Shown here piece after piece: positions 1-9,192 of a DNA stretch of 40,052 bases. This DNA is from Rubrivivax sp. (GTDB lineage Bacteria > Pseudomonadota > Gammaproteobacteria > Burkholderiales > Burkholderiaceae_C), in assembly GCA_020848515.1 (NCBI GenBank), contig JADLIA010000020.1:1-40052 (forward strand), read 5' to 3'. Position numbers and translations under genes: made by a program. Within the stretch, counting starts at the first letter, position 1. Each line of letters starts with the position of its first letter. The notes beneath the pieces are model-generated. The model had not been told where the DNA came from. It worked only from the letters and a program-made list of their open reading frames with translations, and searched no databases.

Positions 1-140
1 GTACCTGACAGCGCGAAACACTGCACCAGCAAGACGAACAAACCGATGGTCATCGAAGCGCAGCAACGTGGTTGGCCATCGGTCAGGCTGGGCGCGAGTT
101 GGTCGCAGGCCGCCGACCGCAGGCAGGGGGCAAACGGGGA
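1..140. other. Left edge, no gene supported
   Basis: This stretch lies 3' of rsfS. In related genomes rlmH follows rsfS, but no RlmH start or reading frame is visible here on the minus strand. The only structure seen is one copy of the ATGACC-type short repeat at about 44-84. Confidence 0.6.
44..84 (-). repeat. Second short repeat family, copy 1
   Basis: On the plus strand this reads ATGGTCATCGAAGCG, then GGCCATCGGTCA. It matches the copies at 1518-1556 (same direction) and 1418-1462 and 20526-20582 (opposite direction). The shared plan is two ATGACCNATGAC-like ends around a CTCGCTGCGCTTCG-like middle. It lies just 3' of rsfS. Confidence 0.6.
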
Positions 141-779
141 TCAGGCCGGCTTTCTGCGCGGGGCGGGCTTGCCGGCGGCAGACTTGACCGCGGCGGTCTT
201 TCCGGCCACGGCCTTCTTGGCAGGTGCCCGCTTGGCAGGCGCCGCCGGCGTGGCGACAGCCTTCCTGGCGGGGGCTTTCCCGGCCGGTGCCTTCTTGGCC
301 GCCGTGCCCGCGGTTGCGGTCTTCCGGGCGGCGGTCGCTGCCTTCTTGGCGGCCGGGGCGGCGGCGGCCGCCTTCTTCGCGGCCGGGGCAGCGGCGGACG
401 ACCTGGACAGTGGCGCCGCGTTCCTCAGGCGCACCGGCTTTTCGCCCCAGATCTCTTCCAGCTTGTAGTACTGGCGAATGGCCGGCTGCATGACATGGGC
501 CACCGCCTGGCCGCAGTCGACGATGATCCATTCGGCATTGTCTTCGCCTTCCATGCGCGGCTTGGCAAAACCGGCTTCACGCACCTTGTCGCGCACGCTG
601 GTGGCCAGCGCCTTGGTCTGGCGGTTGGAGCTGCCGGTGGCGACGATCACCCGTTCGAACAGCGGCGACAGGTGTTCGGTGTTGAACACGCGGATGTCCT
701 GGGCCTTGATGTCTTCCAGGCCATCGACGATGGCGCGCTGGAGTTTCTGCAGGTCTTTCTTGGCGGCGGTTTCGCTCAT
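141..779 (-). CDS. rsfS: Ribosomal silencing factor RsfS with long Ala/Lys-rich tail
   Basis: RsfS (Iojap/YbeB family) binds uL14 on the 50S subunit and blocks subunit joining when nutrients are short. Residues 1-115 hold the family domain, including DIKAQDIRVFNT, VIVATGSSNRQTKALA, EWIIVDCG and the YYKLEEIWG end. The usual family length is about 105-140 residues. This protein has 212, because a low-complexity tail from about residue 128 is built of AAxKK/APAxK units, resembling histone H1-like or nucleic-acid-binding tails. The ATG shares one base with the nadD stop (TGATG), so the two are translationally coupled. Identity of the core is secure; the role of the tail is unknown. Confidence 0.95.
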   Translation of the reverse strand: MSETAAKKDLQKLQRAIVDGLEDIKAQDIRVFNTEHLSPLFERVIVATGSSNRQTKALATSVRDKVREAGFAKPRMEGEDNAEWIIVDCGQAVAHVMQPAIRQYYKLEEIWGEKPVRLRNAAPLSRSSAAAPAAKKAAAAAPAAKKAATAARKTATAGTAAKKAPAGKAPARKAVATPAAPAKRAPAKKAVAGKTAAVKSAAGKPAPRRKPA

Positions 780-1408
780 CAGGCAGGGCTTTGGTAGAGG
801 TGGTGGTCGGCAATATACCCCGCGACCGGCGCGGGAACCAAGTGTTCGATCGGTTGCCCCGCCGCCACCAGGCGGCGCACGGCGGTGGCGCTGTGCGGCA
901 TGGCGGGCAGTTGCAGCCGCCGCACGCGGTCCGCCGCGACGGCCAGGCCGGGCAGCGGGTGTTCTGCATCAAAAACTGCGCCGACGCCCGAGGGATCAGC
1001 GCGAACAGCTATCACAATGGTAGCTAACCGAAGGATGTCGTCGGCCCGTCGCCAGCTGTGAAAGGCCGCCGCCTGGTCGGCCCCGATGAGCAGGAACCAC
1101 TGTGCCGCGGGGTGTTCGGCGTGCAGCTCGGTCAGGGTATCGATGGTGTAGCTGGCGCCGGCGCGCCGCAGTTCGCGTTCGTCCACCGCCACCCGGGGCA
1201 GGCCGGCAAAGGCCAGCCGGCACATGGCCAGCCGGTCGGCGGCCGGGCTGAGCGCGCGCGCCTTGTGCCAGGCATCCCCCGTGGGCACCACGTGCAGGCG
1301 CTCCAGCCCCAGTTGCTCGATCGCCGCCTGCGCCAGCGCCACATGGGCGTGGTGCGGCGGGTCGAAAGCGCCGCCGAACAGGCCGACACGGTGGATGCCG
1401 GCGGTCAT
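779..1408 (-). CDS. nadD: Nicotinate-nucleotide adenylyltransferase NadD
   Basis: NadD joins ATP and nicotinate mononucleotide to give deamido-NAD in the cytoplasm. The 209-residue protein has the nucleotidyltransferase motif GLFGGAFDPPHHAH at residues 9-22 and the second ATP-binding motif SATAVR at 173-178. It sits between hemF and rsfS in the purD-hemF-nadD-rsfS operon. Residues about 128-149 (IVIAVRADPSGVGAVFDAE region) are encoded by a copy of the dispersed TAGCTGCT-type repeat, kept in frame in a variable part of the protein between the catalytic core and the SATAVR motif. The start ATG fits the family N-terminus. Confidence 0.96.
   Translation of the reverse strand: MTAGIHRVGLFGGAFDPPHHAHVALAQAAIEQLGLERLHVVPTGDAWHKARALSPAADRLAMCRLAFAGLPRVAVDERELRRAGASYTIDTLTELHAEHPAAQWFLLIGADQAAAFHSWRRADDILRLATIVIAVRADPSGVGAVFDAEHPLPGLAVAADRVRRLQLPAMPHSATAVRRLVAAGQPIEHLVPAPVAGYIADHHLYQSPA
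964..1026 (-). repeat. Main dispersed repeat, copy inside nadD
   Basis: On the minus strand the order is TAGCTACC, then TGATAGCTGTTCGCGCTGATC, then a degenerate GGGCGTCGGCG. It aligns over its whole length with the intergenic copy at 7112-7166 (same GTTCGCGCTGATC form). It is read in frame by nadD. Confidence 0.75.
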
Positions 1409-1417
1409 GACGGGTCG

Positions 1418-1462
1418 ATGACCAATGACTTCGCCGCTGGCGCGGCTTCAATGACCAATGAC
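1418..1462 (+). repeat. Second short repeat family, copy 2
   Basis: Two GATGACCAATGAC/AATGACCAATGACC units surround a CGCCGCTGGCGCGGC centre. It lies in the 154-nt gap between hemF and nadD. The segment CGATGACCAATGAC at 1416-1429 is the exact inverse of 1517-1530, so transcripts could pair across this gap. Confidence 0.7.
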
Positions 1463-1517
1463 CTTGCCCTCGCGCCACTCTGCGCGCGGTCCCCGGCATC
1501 CGACAGGCTCTGATGTG

Positions 1518-1556
1518 TCATTGGTCATCGAAGCGAAGCGAGGTCATTCGTCATCG
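1518..1556 (-). repeat. Second short repeat family, copy 3
   Basis: Plus strand TCATTGGTCATCGAAGCG, then AAGCGAGGTCATTCGTCATCG. It is the inverted partner of the copy at 1418-1462, just 3' of hemF. Confidence 0.7.
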
Positions 1557-1562
1557 CGTGCG

Positions 1563-2480
1563 TCACACCCACGCGCGCGGCACCAGGAAATGCTCGGTCA
1601 GGCGCGCCTCGGGCGAACCGGGCTCGGGCTGGCGCTGGTACTGCCAGGCCACCAGCGGCGGCATGGACAGCAGGATGGATTCGGTGCGCCCGCCCGATTG
1701 CAGGCCGAAGTGCGTGCCGCGGTCCCACACCAGGTTGAATTCGACGTAGCGCCCGCGCCGGTGCAGCTGGTGCTGGCGCTCGCGCTCGCCCCAGGGGGTG
1801 GCGGCGCGCCGCTCGACGATCGGCAGGTAGGCCTGCAAAAAGGCCTCGCCCACCGCGCGCGTGAGGGCCAGACCCTGCTCGGCGCCGCCGCCCACGAAGT
1901 CGTCGTAGAAGATGCCGCCGATGCCGCGCGCCTCGCCGCGGTGGCGGTTGAAGAAGTAGTCGTCGCACCAGGCCTTGAAGCGTGGGTAGGTGTCGTCGCC
2001 GAAGGGAGCCAGGGCGTCGCGGCAGGTGCGGTGGAAATGCTGGCAGTCTTCGTCGAAGCCGTAGTACGGCGTCAGGTCCATGCCGCCGCCGAACCAGCAC
2101 ACCGGTTCGGTGCCCGGGTGGCCGGCCGAGATCATGCGCACGTTCATGTGCACCGTGGGTACGTAGGGGTTGAGGGGGTGGAACACCAGCGACACGCCCA
2201 TGGCCTCGAACGGGCTGCCTTCCAGCTCGGGCCGATGCTGGGTGGCCGACGGCGGCAGGCGCGGGCCGCGCACCTGCGACAGGCCGATGCCGGCGCGCTC
2301 GAACACCGCGCCGCCCTCCAGAATGCGGGTGCTGCCCGCGCCCTGCAGCGGCTCGCCAGCGGCCTTGTGCCAGTCGTCGCGCCGGAACACGGCCCGACCG
2401 TCGGCGGCCTCGATGGCCTGGGTGATGCGCGACTGCAGGCCGCTCAGGTAGTCGTGCACCCGGTTGGAAAAAGCGCTCAT
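1563..2480 (-). CDS. hemF: Oxygen-dependent coproporphyrinogen III oxidase
   Basis: HemF decarboxylates coproporphyrinogen III to protoporphyrinogen IX using oxygen, in the cytoplasm. The 305-residue protein has the family's signature blocks: HMNVRMI near 111, [14 protein letters not shown] near 128-141, the [21 protein letters not shown] block and the C-terminal [15 protein letters not shown]. The reading frame continues upstream, but the ATG at 2478-2480 ([12 protein letters not shown]) matches the family N-terminus and lies one base after the purD stop. It is therefore the chosen start and implies coupling to purD. Confidence 0.97.
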   Translation of the reverse strand: MSAFSNRVHDYLSGLQSRITQAIEAADGRAVFRRDDWHKAAGEPLQGAGSTRILEGGAVFERAGIGLSQVRGPRLPPSATQHRPELEGSPFEAMGVSLVFHPLNPYVPTVHMNVRMISAGHPGTEPVCWFGGGMDLTPYYGFDEDCQHFHRTCRDALAPFGDDTYPRFKAWCDDYFFNRHRGEARGIGGIFYDDFVGGGAEQGLALTRAVGEAFLQAYLPIVERRAATPWGERERQHQLHRRGRYVEFNLVWDRGTHFGLQSGGRTESILLSMPPLVAWQYQRQPEPGSPEARLTEHFLVPRAWV

Positions 2481-2481
2481 G

Positions 2482-3768
2482 TCAGGGGTTCTGCCGGATC
2501 GCGTGGTGGCCGATGTCGTGCCGGTACTGCATGCCCTCGAAATGGATGCCGCGCACCGCGTCGTAGGCGCGCGCCTGCGCCTGCCGGACCGAGTCGGCCA
2601 GCGCGGTGACGCACAGCACACGCCCACCGGCGGTGCGCACCTGCCCGCCGTCGGCCACCGTGCCGGCGTGAAACACCCTGACGTCTTCCTGCGGCGCGGG
2701 CAGGCCGGTGATCGGGTCGCCCTTGCGCGGCGCCAGCGGGTAGCCCGCGGCGGCCAGCACCACGCCCAGCGCCACGCGCCGATCCCATTGCAGCTCGACC
2801 TCGTGCAGCCGGCCGGCGGTGGCGGCCAGCAGCACCTCGACCAGGTCGGACTTCAGGCGCATCAGGATGGGCTGGGTTTCGGGGTCGCCCATGCGGGTGT
2901 TGAATTCCAGCGTCCTGGGCCGGCCCTGGGCGTCGATCATCAGGCCGGCGTACAGAAAGCCGGTGAAGGGGATGCCGTCCTGCTCCATGCCGCGCACCGT
3001 GGGCAGGATCACCTCGCGCATGACGCGTGCGTGCACGTCGGCGCTGACCACCGGGGCCGGTGAATAGGCGCCCATGCCGCCGGTGTTGGGGCCCTGGTCG
3101 CCGTCCTGCAGGCGCTTGTGGTCCTGGCTGCTGGCCAGTGCCAGCACGCTCTTGCCGTCGGACAGGACGATGAAGCTGGCTTCCTCGCCCGGCAGGAATT
3201 CTTCGATGACCACCCGCGCGCCGCCTTCGTTGTGCGCCACGCCCAGGCTGTTGCCGCCCAGCATGTCGTCGATGGCGGCGTGCGCCTCGGCCACGGTTTG
3301 CGCCACCACCACGCCCTTGCCAGCGGCCAGGCCGTCGGCCTTGACGACGATGGGCGCACCCATGCGTTCGACGTAGGCACGCGCGGCGGCGGCGTCGGTG
3401 AAGGTCTGGAAGGCGGCGGTCGGGATGCCGTGGCGCTGCATGAAGGCCTTGCTGAAGGCCTTGGAGCTTTCGAGCTGCGCCGCCGCCCGGGTGGGGCCGA
3501 AGATGCGCAGGCCGTGGGCACGGAAGTCGTCCACCACGCCGGCGGCCAGCGGCTGCTCGGGGCCGACCACGGTAAGCGCGATCTTCTCGGCCAGGGCCCA
3601 GTCGCGCAGCGCCGCGACGTCGCTGATCGGCACGTTTTTCAGCACCGGATCCAGCGCCGTGCCGCCGTTGCCGGGCGCCACATAGACCTGCTGCACGCGC
3701 GGCGAGGTGCTGAGTTTCCAGGCCAGGGCGTGCTCGCGGCCGCCCGAGCCGATGACCAGGATCTTCAT
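2482..3768 (-). CDS. purD: Phosphoribosylamine-glycine ligase PurD
   Basis: PurD joins phosphoribosylamine and glycine with ATP, the second step of purine synthesis. The 428-residue length is normal. It begins [17 protein letters not shown], followed by the ATP-grasp region ([18 protein letters not shown]) and the metal-binding [10 protein letters not shown] and [13 protein letters not shown] segments. It follows yebC and a small lipoprotein gene and precedes hemF by one base. A copy of the main repeat lies 14 nt upstream of the start codon, so the 5' leader of purD is repeat-derived. Confidence 0.97.
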   Translation of the reverse strand: MKILVIGSGGREHALAWKLSTSPRVQQVYVAPGNGGTALDPVLKNVPISDVAALRDWALAEKIALTVVGPEQPLAAGVVDDFRAHGLRIFGPTRAAAQLESSKAFSKAFMQRHGIPTAAFQTFTDAAAARAYVERMGAPIVVKADGLAAGKGVVVAQTVAEAHAAIDDMLGGNSLGVAHNEGGARVVIEEFLPGEEASFIVLSDGKSVLALASSQDHKRLQDGDQGPNTGGMGAYSPAPVVSADVHARVMREVILPTVRGMEQDGIPFTGFLYAGLMIDAQGRPRTLEFNTRMGDPETQPILMRLKSDLVEVLLAATAGRLHEVELQWDRRVALGVVLAAAGYPLAPRKGDPITGLPAPQEDVRVFHAGTVADGGQVRTAGGRVLCVTALADSVRQAQARAYDAVRGIHFEGMQYRHDIGHHAIRQNP

Positions 3769-3781
3769 CGAATCACTCTAA

Positions 3782-3831
3782 AAATAATAGCTGCTTGCGC
3801 AGTCAGGACGCCTGCAATGACCGATCCTGCT
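3782..3831 (+). repeat. Main dispersed repeat, copy before purD
   Basis: AATAATAGCTGCTTGCGCAG with a degenerate right half (GGACGCCTGCAATGACC). Its AT-rich end faces the purD start codon 14 nt away, and its other end covers the last codons and stop of the small lipoprotein gene. Confidence 0.7.
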
Positions 3832-3970
3832 TGGGATCGGGCGGGCAGTCGGGAGGGTTGGGGCCGCCGGCCAGCGAACCCGAGCCGCTGTGGATGCACC
3901 ACGACAGCTCGCCGCCGCCGCAGCCCGCCAGCGCGGCGGCCAGCAGCAGCACGGCGAGCGGCGTGCGCAT
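3803..3970 (-). CDS. Small predicted lipoprotein
   Basis: This 55-residue product begins MRTPLAVLLLAAALAGCGGG, a clear signal peptide with lipobox LAGC and acceptor Cys at residue 17. The mature part is short and polar, with a WCIHSGSGSLAGG segment and a Pro/Asp-rich end. I do not recognise a named family. It starts 7 nt after the yebC stop and ends 34 nt before purD, so it is in the same operon. The final residues are encoded by the edge of a repeat copy. Membrane placement is predicted from the lipobox; the function is unknown. Confidence 0.7.
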   Translation of the reverse strand: MRTPLAVLLLAAALAGCGGGELSWCIHSGSGSLAGGPNPPDCPPDPKQDRSLQAS

Positions 3971-3977
3971 CGCCCGT

Positions 3978-4706
3978 TCAGGCCAGCTCCAGGCTGGCGT
4001 TGTGGTAGACCGCCTGCACATCGTCCAGGTCTTCCAGCACGTCGAGCAGCTTCTGCATGCGGGCCGCGTCGTCGCCGGCGAGGTCGATGCTGCTGTCGGC
4101 GCGCAGCGTCACCTCGGCCATCTCGGGCGTCAGGCCGGCGGCCTCCAGCGCCTGCTTGACGGCCTCGAAGGCGCCGGGGTCGCACAGCACCTCGATGGCG
4201 CCGTCGTCGTCGGTGATCACGTCGTCGGCGCCGGCCTCCAGGGCGACTTCCATCACCTGGTCCTCGCTGGTGCCGGGGGCGAAGAAGAACTGCCCCACAT
4301 GACGGAACTGGAACGCCACCGAACCTTCGGTGCCCAGGTTGCCGCCGTACTTGCTGAAGGCGTGGCGCACTTCGGCCACGGTGCGCACGCGGTTGTCGGT
4401 CATGGTGTCGACGATGATGGCGGCACCGCCGATGCCGTAGCCCTCGTAGCGGATTTCCTCGTAGCTTGCGCCTTCGAGGTTGCCGGTGGCCTTGTCGATG
4501 TTGCGCTTGATGGTGTCGGCCGGCATGTTGGCGGCCTTGGCCTTGTCGATGGCCAGCCGCAGGCGCGGGTTGGCCGACGGGTCACCGCCGCCGCTGCGCG
4601 CGGCCACCATGATTTCGCGCACCACGCGGGTCCAGATGCGCTGGCGCTTTTCGTCCTGGCGTCCCTTGCGGTGTTGAATGTTTGCCCATTTGCTGTGGCC
4701 GGCCAT
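3978..4706 (-). CDS. yebC: YebC/TACO1-family protein
   Basis: Members of this family act in the cytoplasm as translation factors that relieve stalling at proline-rich stretches, and some are also described as DNA-binding regulators. The 242-residue protein begins [21 protein letters not shown] and contains [32 protein letters not shown] and the acidic C-terminal third, all standard for the family. The reading frame runs far upstream, antisense to the next gene. The ATG at 4704-4706 is chosen because it gives the conserved N-terminus and is preceded by GAGAGGG as ribosome binding site. It heads the minus-strand operon. Confidence 0.96.
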   Translation of the reverse strand: MAGHSKWANIQHRKGRQDEKRQRIWTRVVREIMVAARSGGGDPSANPRLRLAIDKAKAANMPADTIKRNIDKATGNLEGASYEEIRYEGYGIGGAAIIVDTMTDNRVRTVAEVRHAFSKYGGNLGTEGSVAFQFRHVGQFFFAPGTSEDQVMEVALEAGADDVITDDDGAIEVLCDPGAFEAVKQALEAAGLTPEMAEVTLRADSSIDLAGDDAARMQKLLDVLEDLDDVQAVYHNASLELA

Positions 4707-4772
4707 GACGCGGAAACCCTCTCGAAAGTCGCTTGATAATGTGGCGATTTTACTTTTCACGGACCTTGACCC

Positions 4773-6284
4773 ATGGCCGATCCGATTCTGCTTGCCCAGC
4801 ACGGCGACATTCAGTGCGTGCTTTTGCCCGGCCTGGCCAACCGCCACGGCCTGATCACCGGCGCCACCGGCACCGGCAAGACGGTGACGCTGCAGAAGCT
4901 GGCCGAATCGTTCTCGGCCATCGGCGTGCCGGTGTTCATGGCGGATGTCAAGGGCGACCTGACCGGCATCAGCCAGGCCGGCCGCATCGAGGGCAAGCTG
5001 GCCGCGGTCATCCAGGAGCGCGGCCTGCCGCAACCCGAGCCGACCGCCTGCCCGGTCACGCTGTGGGACGTGTTCGGCCAGCAGGGCCACCCGGTGCGCG
5101 CCACCGTCAGCGACATGGGGCCGCTGCTGCTGGCGCGCATGCTGGATCTGAACGAAACCCAGGCCGGCGTGCTGAACCTGGTGTTCAAGATCGCCGACGA
5201 CCACGGCCTGCTGCTGCTGGACCTGAAGGACCTGCGCGCCATGCTGCAGTACGTGGGCGACAACGCCAGGCAGTTCACCACCGATTACGGCAACGTCAGC
5301 GCCGCCAGCATCGGCGCCATTCAGCGCGGCCTGCTGCAGCTGGAAAGCCAGGGCGGCACGCAGTTCTTCGGCGAGCCGATGCTGAACCTCGAAGACATGA
5401 TGCAGACCGTCGCCGGCAAGGGGGTGATCAACATCCTGTCGGCCGACCGGCTGCTGCAGTCGCCGCGCCTGTATGCCACCTTCCTGCTGTGGCTGCTGAG
5501 CGACCTGTACGAGCGCCTGCCGGAAATCGGCGACCCGGACAAGCCCAAGTTCGTGTTCTTCTTCGACGAGGCGCACCTGCTGTTCAACGACGCGCCCAAG
5601 GTGCTGCTCGAGCGCATCGTGCTGGTGGTGCGGCTGGTGCGCTCCAAGGGCGTGGGCGTGTACTTCGTGACGCAGAACCCGATCGACGTGCCCGACACCG
5701 TGCTGGCGCAGCTGGGCAACCGCGTGCAGCACGCGCTGCGCGCCTTCACCCCGCGCGACCAGAAGGCGGTCAAGGCCACCGCCACCACCATGCGCGCCAA
5801 CCCCAAGCTCGACATCGAAACCGCCATCACCGAGCTGGGCACCGGCGAGGCGCTGGTCAGCCTGCTGGATGCCAAGGGCCGCCCCGGCGTGACCGAGCGC
5901 GTGTTCGTCATCCCGCCGGGCAGCCGCATCGGCCCCATCACCGAGGCCGAGCGCGCGGCCCTGGTCAAGTCCTCGCTGGTGGCCGGCACCTACGAGCAGG
6001 CGGTGGACCGCGAATCGGCCTATGAAAGGCTGGCCGCGCGCGGCGGCCAGGCTGCGCCCGCCGCGCCGGGCAAGCCAGGTGAGCCGGCCGCCCCGGCCGA
6101 CGGCGGCGGCCTGCTGGGCGAGGTCGGCACCGTGGTCAAGGAAACCCTGTTCGGCCGCACCGGCCCGCGCGGTGGCCAGTACGACGGCCTGGTGCAGAAC
6201 GTGGTCAAGGGCGAGATGCGCCGCATGGGCCGCGAACTGCTGCGCGGCGCCCTGGGCAGCCTGCTGGGCGGCCGCCGGCGTTGA
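4773..6284 (+). CDS. YjgR/HerA-type (DUF853) ATPase
   Basis: A 503-residue P-loop ATPase of the HerA/FtsK-related group, DUF853 (E. coli YjgR). Walker A is GATGTGKT at residues 30-37, and Walker B is FVFFFDEAH with Asp265-Glu266. The segments [20 protein letters not shown] and [11 protein letters not shown] are family hallmarks. The C-terminus ends in [19 protein letters not shown] after an Ala/Pro/Gly-rich linker near residue 430. The family is widespread, but its cellular role is not settled; DNA translocation is inferred from fold only. It diverges from yebC with a 66-nt gap containing GATAAT (4735-4740) as possible -10. Confidence 0.93.
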   Translation: MADPILLAQHGDIQCVLLPGLANRHGLITGATGTGKTVTLQKLAESFSAIGVPVFMADVKGDLTGISQAGRIEGKLAAVIQERGLPQPEPTACPVTLWDVFGQQGHPVRATVSDMGPLLLARMLDLNETQAGVLNLVFKIADDHGLLLLDLKDLRAMLQYVGDNARQFTTDYGNVSAASIGAIQRGLLQLESQGGTQFFGEPMLNLEDMMQTVAGKGVINILSADRLLQSPRLYATFLLWLLSDLYERLPEIGDPDKPKFVFFFDEAHLLFNDAPKVLLERIVLVVRLVRSKGVGVYFVTQNPIDVPDTVLAQLGNRVQHALRAFTPRDQKAVKATATTMRANPKLDIETAITELGTGEALVSLLDAKGRPGVTERVFVIPPGSRIGPITEAERAALVKSSLVAGTYEQAVDRESAYERLAARGGQAAPAAPGKPGEPAAPADGGGLLGEVGTVVKETLFGRTGPRGGQYDGLVQNVVKGEMRRMGRELLRGALGSLLGGRRR

Positions 6285-6289
6285 GCACC

Positions 6290-6343
6290 TGAACCGCCCC
6301 CAACGCTTTACCATCCTGCGCCAGCAGCTACCTTTTCAATAGC
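6290..6343 (-). repeat. Main dispersed repeat, copy before upp
   Basis: Minus strand GCTATTGAAAAGGTAGCTGC, TGGCGCA, then AAGCGTTGGGGGC. The GCTAT end faces upp and stops 8 nt before its ATG. No Shine-Dalgarno sequence is visible between them. Confidence 0.8.
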
Positions 6344-6351
6344 GATTGACG

Positions 6352-6984
<633 letters not shown>

Positions 6985-7012
6985 CTCCCCCCTGAGGGGC
7001 GGGCGCCGCTGG

Positions 7013-7033
7013 TGGCCGAGGGGACCCCGGCCA
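7013..7033 (+). terminator. Possible hairpin downstream of upp
   Basis: TGGCC at 7013-7017 pairs with GGCCA at 7029-7033, with GGGG/CCCC inside. It is 29 nt after the upp stop, between convergent genes. There is no T run, so an intrinsic terminator is uncertain. Confidence 0.3.
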
Positions 7034-7111
7034 CGGCGGCCTGGCTTGACCTGCTGCGCGGCCCTTATTGGGGCGTGCTGCGCCGCCCCTTTGGATGCGG
7101 CGGATACTCCG

Positions 7112-7166
7112 TTTTTAATAGCTGTTCGCGCTGATCTGTCAAGCGCTGGCGGCCGATTTGTTTAAC
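7112..7166 (+). repeat. Main dispersed repeat, copy between upp and the hydrolase-like gene
   Basis: TTTTTAATAGCTGTTCGCGC, then AAGCGCTGGCGGCC and GATTTG. It lies in the convergent gap and reaches the stop codon of the minus-strand gene. Confidence 0.8.
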
Positions 7167-9012
7167 GTCCTGTGCCTGGGGCCTGCATCACCTGCTGCAG
7201 CGCGCGGTACAGGGTGTCGGAGCCGTGGCGCGGGTTCTGGGGGTCCAACGCAAAGGGGTTGGCCAGCGGTTGCGAGCGGGTGCCGCCGGGCGGCGGCGGG
7301 TGCAGGAAGAAGGAGAAGGTTTCGGCGCCGTGCGCGCGGTGCTGCTCCAGCACGCGGCGCAGCTCGGCGCCGTCCATGCCGCGCAGCGGGTGGAACTCGG
7401 TCACGCTGTAGCCGCTCTGGCGCGAACGCGCCAGCCAGTCGAAGAAGGAATCGTCGTAGCTGGCCTCGCCATACAGGTTGATGCCCAGGCGCACCTGACC
7501 GAACGGCCGCAGCGAGGCCTCGGACGCAAAGCGCGAGCCGTCCCAGCCGGCTTTTTCGGCCGGGTAGATCTGCTGCGTGCGGCGCGGCACGTCGGCCAGG
7601 CAGGTGCCGGCCAGCAGGCGATCGAAATGCGCCAGGTAGTCCACCACCTGCTGGCCGCGGAAGGCGTGCCACAACGGCACCAGCGGGTTGTAGAACACGG
7701 CACGCCCATCCGCCGGCGTGTCGATGTGAAAGCGCAGCGCGGCGCCCGGCTCGGCCATGGGCGGCAGCGCCTGACGCAGCGGCACCGGCGCCGGCGTGCG
7801 CTGGGCGCGGTCCATCACGGCGAGCCGGCGCGTGCCCAGCCGGCGCAGCGCGCCGCCCTGGCCTTCCAGCGCGATGTCCAGCCGGTGCAGGCCGGGGGCG
7901 AGTTCGGCAAAGCGCAGGTCATGCCGCCAGCCGACACGGTCGGTGCCCAGCTGTGGCAGCGCCTGGCCGACGTCCTGGCGCACGAAATGCGCCGGCACGC
8001 GCGCCACCGGCAGACCGTCCAGGTACACGCGCACCCAGGGCGTGGCGCCGGCCGGCAGCGCGGCGTCGTGCGCCCAGCCGCTGATGGCCAGCGTGCCGGC
8101 GGCGGCATCGTCCAGGTGCTGCCAGAAGTGCTGCAGCGGCTCGCGGCGGATGTCGCGCGAAGGCGGATCGACGGCGTCGAAGCTGGCGAAGTCCGACCCC
8201 AGGTAGGCGTTGAGCGCCGCCACGTGGCCGAAGCGCTGGCGCAGAAAGGCGCGAAAGCCGCGGCGCGAGGCGTCGGCGTAGTCGGTCAGCACGTAGGGCC
8301 GGTCGTGGCCCATGCCGGCCTCGAAGTCGGGGTACAGGTGGTGCACCTCGCCCAGCAGGTTCAGGCCGACGATGCGCTGGCGCGCCGCCGCCGGCAGCGC
8401 GCACACGCCCTGCACCAGCGCGCCGATGGCCTGCTCGCGCCGCTGGGTGATGGCGTTGTCGGTGCGGGCGATGCTCCAGGGGTACAGCGGCCAGCCCATG
8501 AACTGGTCCACCGGCAGCGGGCCCTGCGGCGTGTGCGCCAGGTTGGCCGGGTCCTGCGCCAGCACCGGCTCGATCGGCGCCTGCTCGGAAAAATGGGTGG
8601 AAAACAGGTACAGCACCACCGGCCGCTGCACGTCGCGCACGGTGCGGACGATGCGCTGCACCGCCTGCTGGTCGATGGCCCAGCCGGCGCCCTGCGGCTC
8701 GAACAGGTTGAGCAGCGGCACCACCAGGGTGTAGCCGAGCTCGAAGTGCCCGTCGGCACTGCGGCGCGGGCCCAGCGGGCCGAGCGTGGCCTCGATGCGC
8801 TGCGCGGCCGAGCCGCGCTCGCCGCTGCAGGCGGGCTCCAGCGGCGTCTGCGCCGGCGCCAGCTCCAGACAGTCGGCCAGCTCGCCGATGGCCGGTGCCA
8901 GCAGCAGCGCGCGCTGCCCGCCCTGCCACAGCCAGACCGACAGGCCCAGCAGCGCGGCCAGCAGCGCGGCGGCCAGCAGCGCGCTCACCGCGTCGACGGC
9001 GCGCGCGCTCAT
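7162..9012 (-). CDS. Membrane-anchored glycoside-hydrolase-like protein
   Basis: A 616-residue protein with one N-terminal membrane segment (about residues 8-29), the rest probably periplasmic. Residues about 90-290 look like the first half of a TIM barrel of the clan GH-A/GH42 kind: GLNLLGEVHH with a candidate acid Glu222, then FRAFLRQRFG and ALNAYLGSDF, a pattern typical of GH42-like enzymes. A beta-rich insert follows (about 310-405: ISGWAHDAAL, WVRVYLDGLPVARV, GLHRLDIALEG), then a second barrel half with INLYGEASYDDSFFDWL. No substrate can be named. An upstream in-frame start at 9057 would add 15 Arg-rich residues; the ATG at 9010-9012 places the membrane segment at the N-terminus. Confidence 0.6.
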   Translation of the reverse strand: MSARAVDAVSALLAAALLAALLGLSVWLWQGGQRALLLAPAIGELADCLELAPAQTPLEPACSGERGSAAQRIEATLGPLGPRRSADGHFELGYTLVVPLLNLFEPQGAGWAIDQQAVQRIVRTVRDVQRPVVLYLFSTHFSEQAPIEPVLAQDPANLAHTPQGPLPVDQFMGWPLYPWSIARTDNAITQRREQAIGALVQGVCALPAAARQRIVGLNLLGEVHHLYPDFEAGMGHDRPYVLTDYADASRRGFRAFLRQRFGHVAALNAYLGSDFASFDAVDPPSRDIRREPLQHFWQHLDDAAAGTLAISGWAHDAALPAGATPWVRVYLDGLPVARVPAHFVRQDVGQALPQLGTDRVGWRHDLRFAELAPGLHRLDIALEGQGGALRRLGTRRLAVMDRAQRTPAPVPLRQALPPMAEPGAALRFHIDTPADGRAVFYNPLVPLWHAFRGQQVVDYLAHFDRLLAGTCLADVPRRTQQIYPAEKAGWDGSRFASEASLRPFGQVRLGINLYGEASYDDSFFDWLARSRQSGYSVTEFHPLRGMDGAELRRVLEQHRAHGAETFSFFLHPPPPGGTRSQPLANPFALDPQNPRHGSDTLYRALQQVMQAPGTGR

Positions 9013-9109
9013 CGGCCGCACCCGCACGAGCACACCTCGGGCTGGGCGGCAGCACACCGGCCAGCCTGGCGCGCGGCCGGGTCGGCCGACATCACCGTTG
9101 GGCAGAAAA

Positions 9110-9170
9110 CTATCGAATTCATAGCTGCTCGCGCAGGTTCAGCAAGCGGCGCAGGCCAATGGGTTGCCCA
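9110..9170 (+). repeat. Main dispersed repeat, copy between the hydrolase-like gene and msrA
   Basis: ACTATCGAATTCATAGCTGC, TCGCGCAGG, AGCAAGCGGCGCAGGCC. It lies in the 180-nt gap between the minus-strand msrA stop and the start of the next gene. Confidence 0.8.
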
Positions 9171-9192
9171 TCGGATGCTTGCCGGACGGGCC

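Noticed and set aside
3978-6314. 778-codon minus-strand open frame across yebC and antisense to the YjgR-type ATPase gene
   Set aside because: Only the last 242 codons match a protein family (YebC). The rest is His/Gln/Arg/Ala-rich antisense sequence, a normal effect of high GC.
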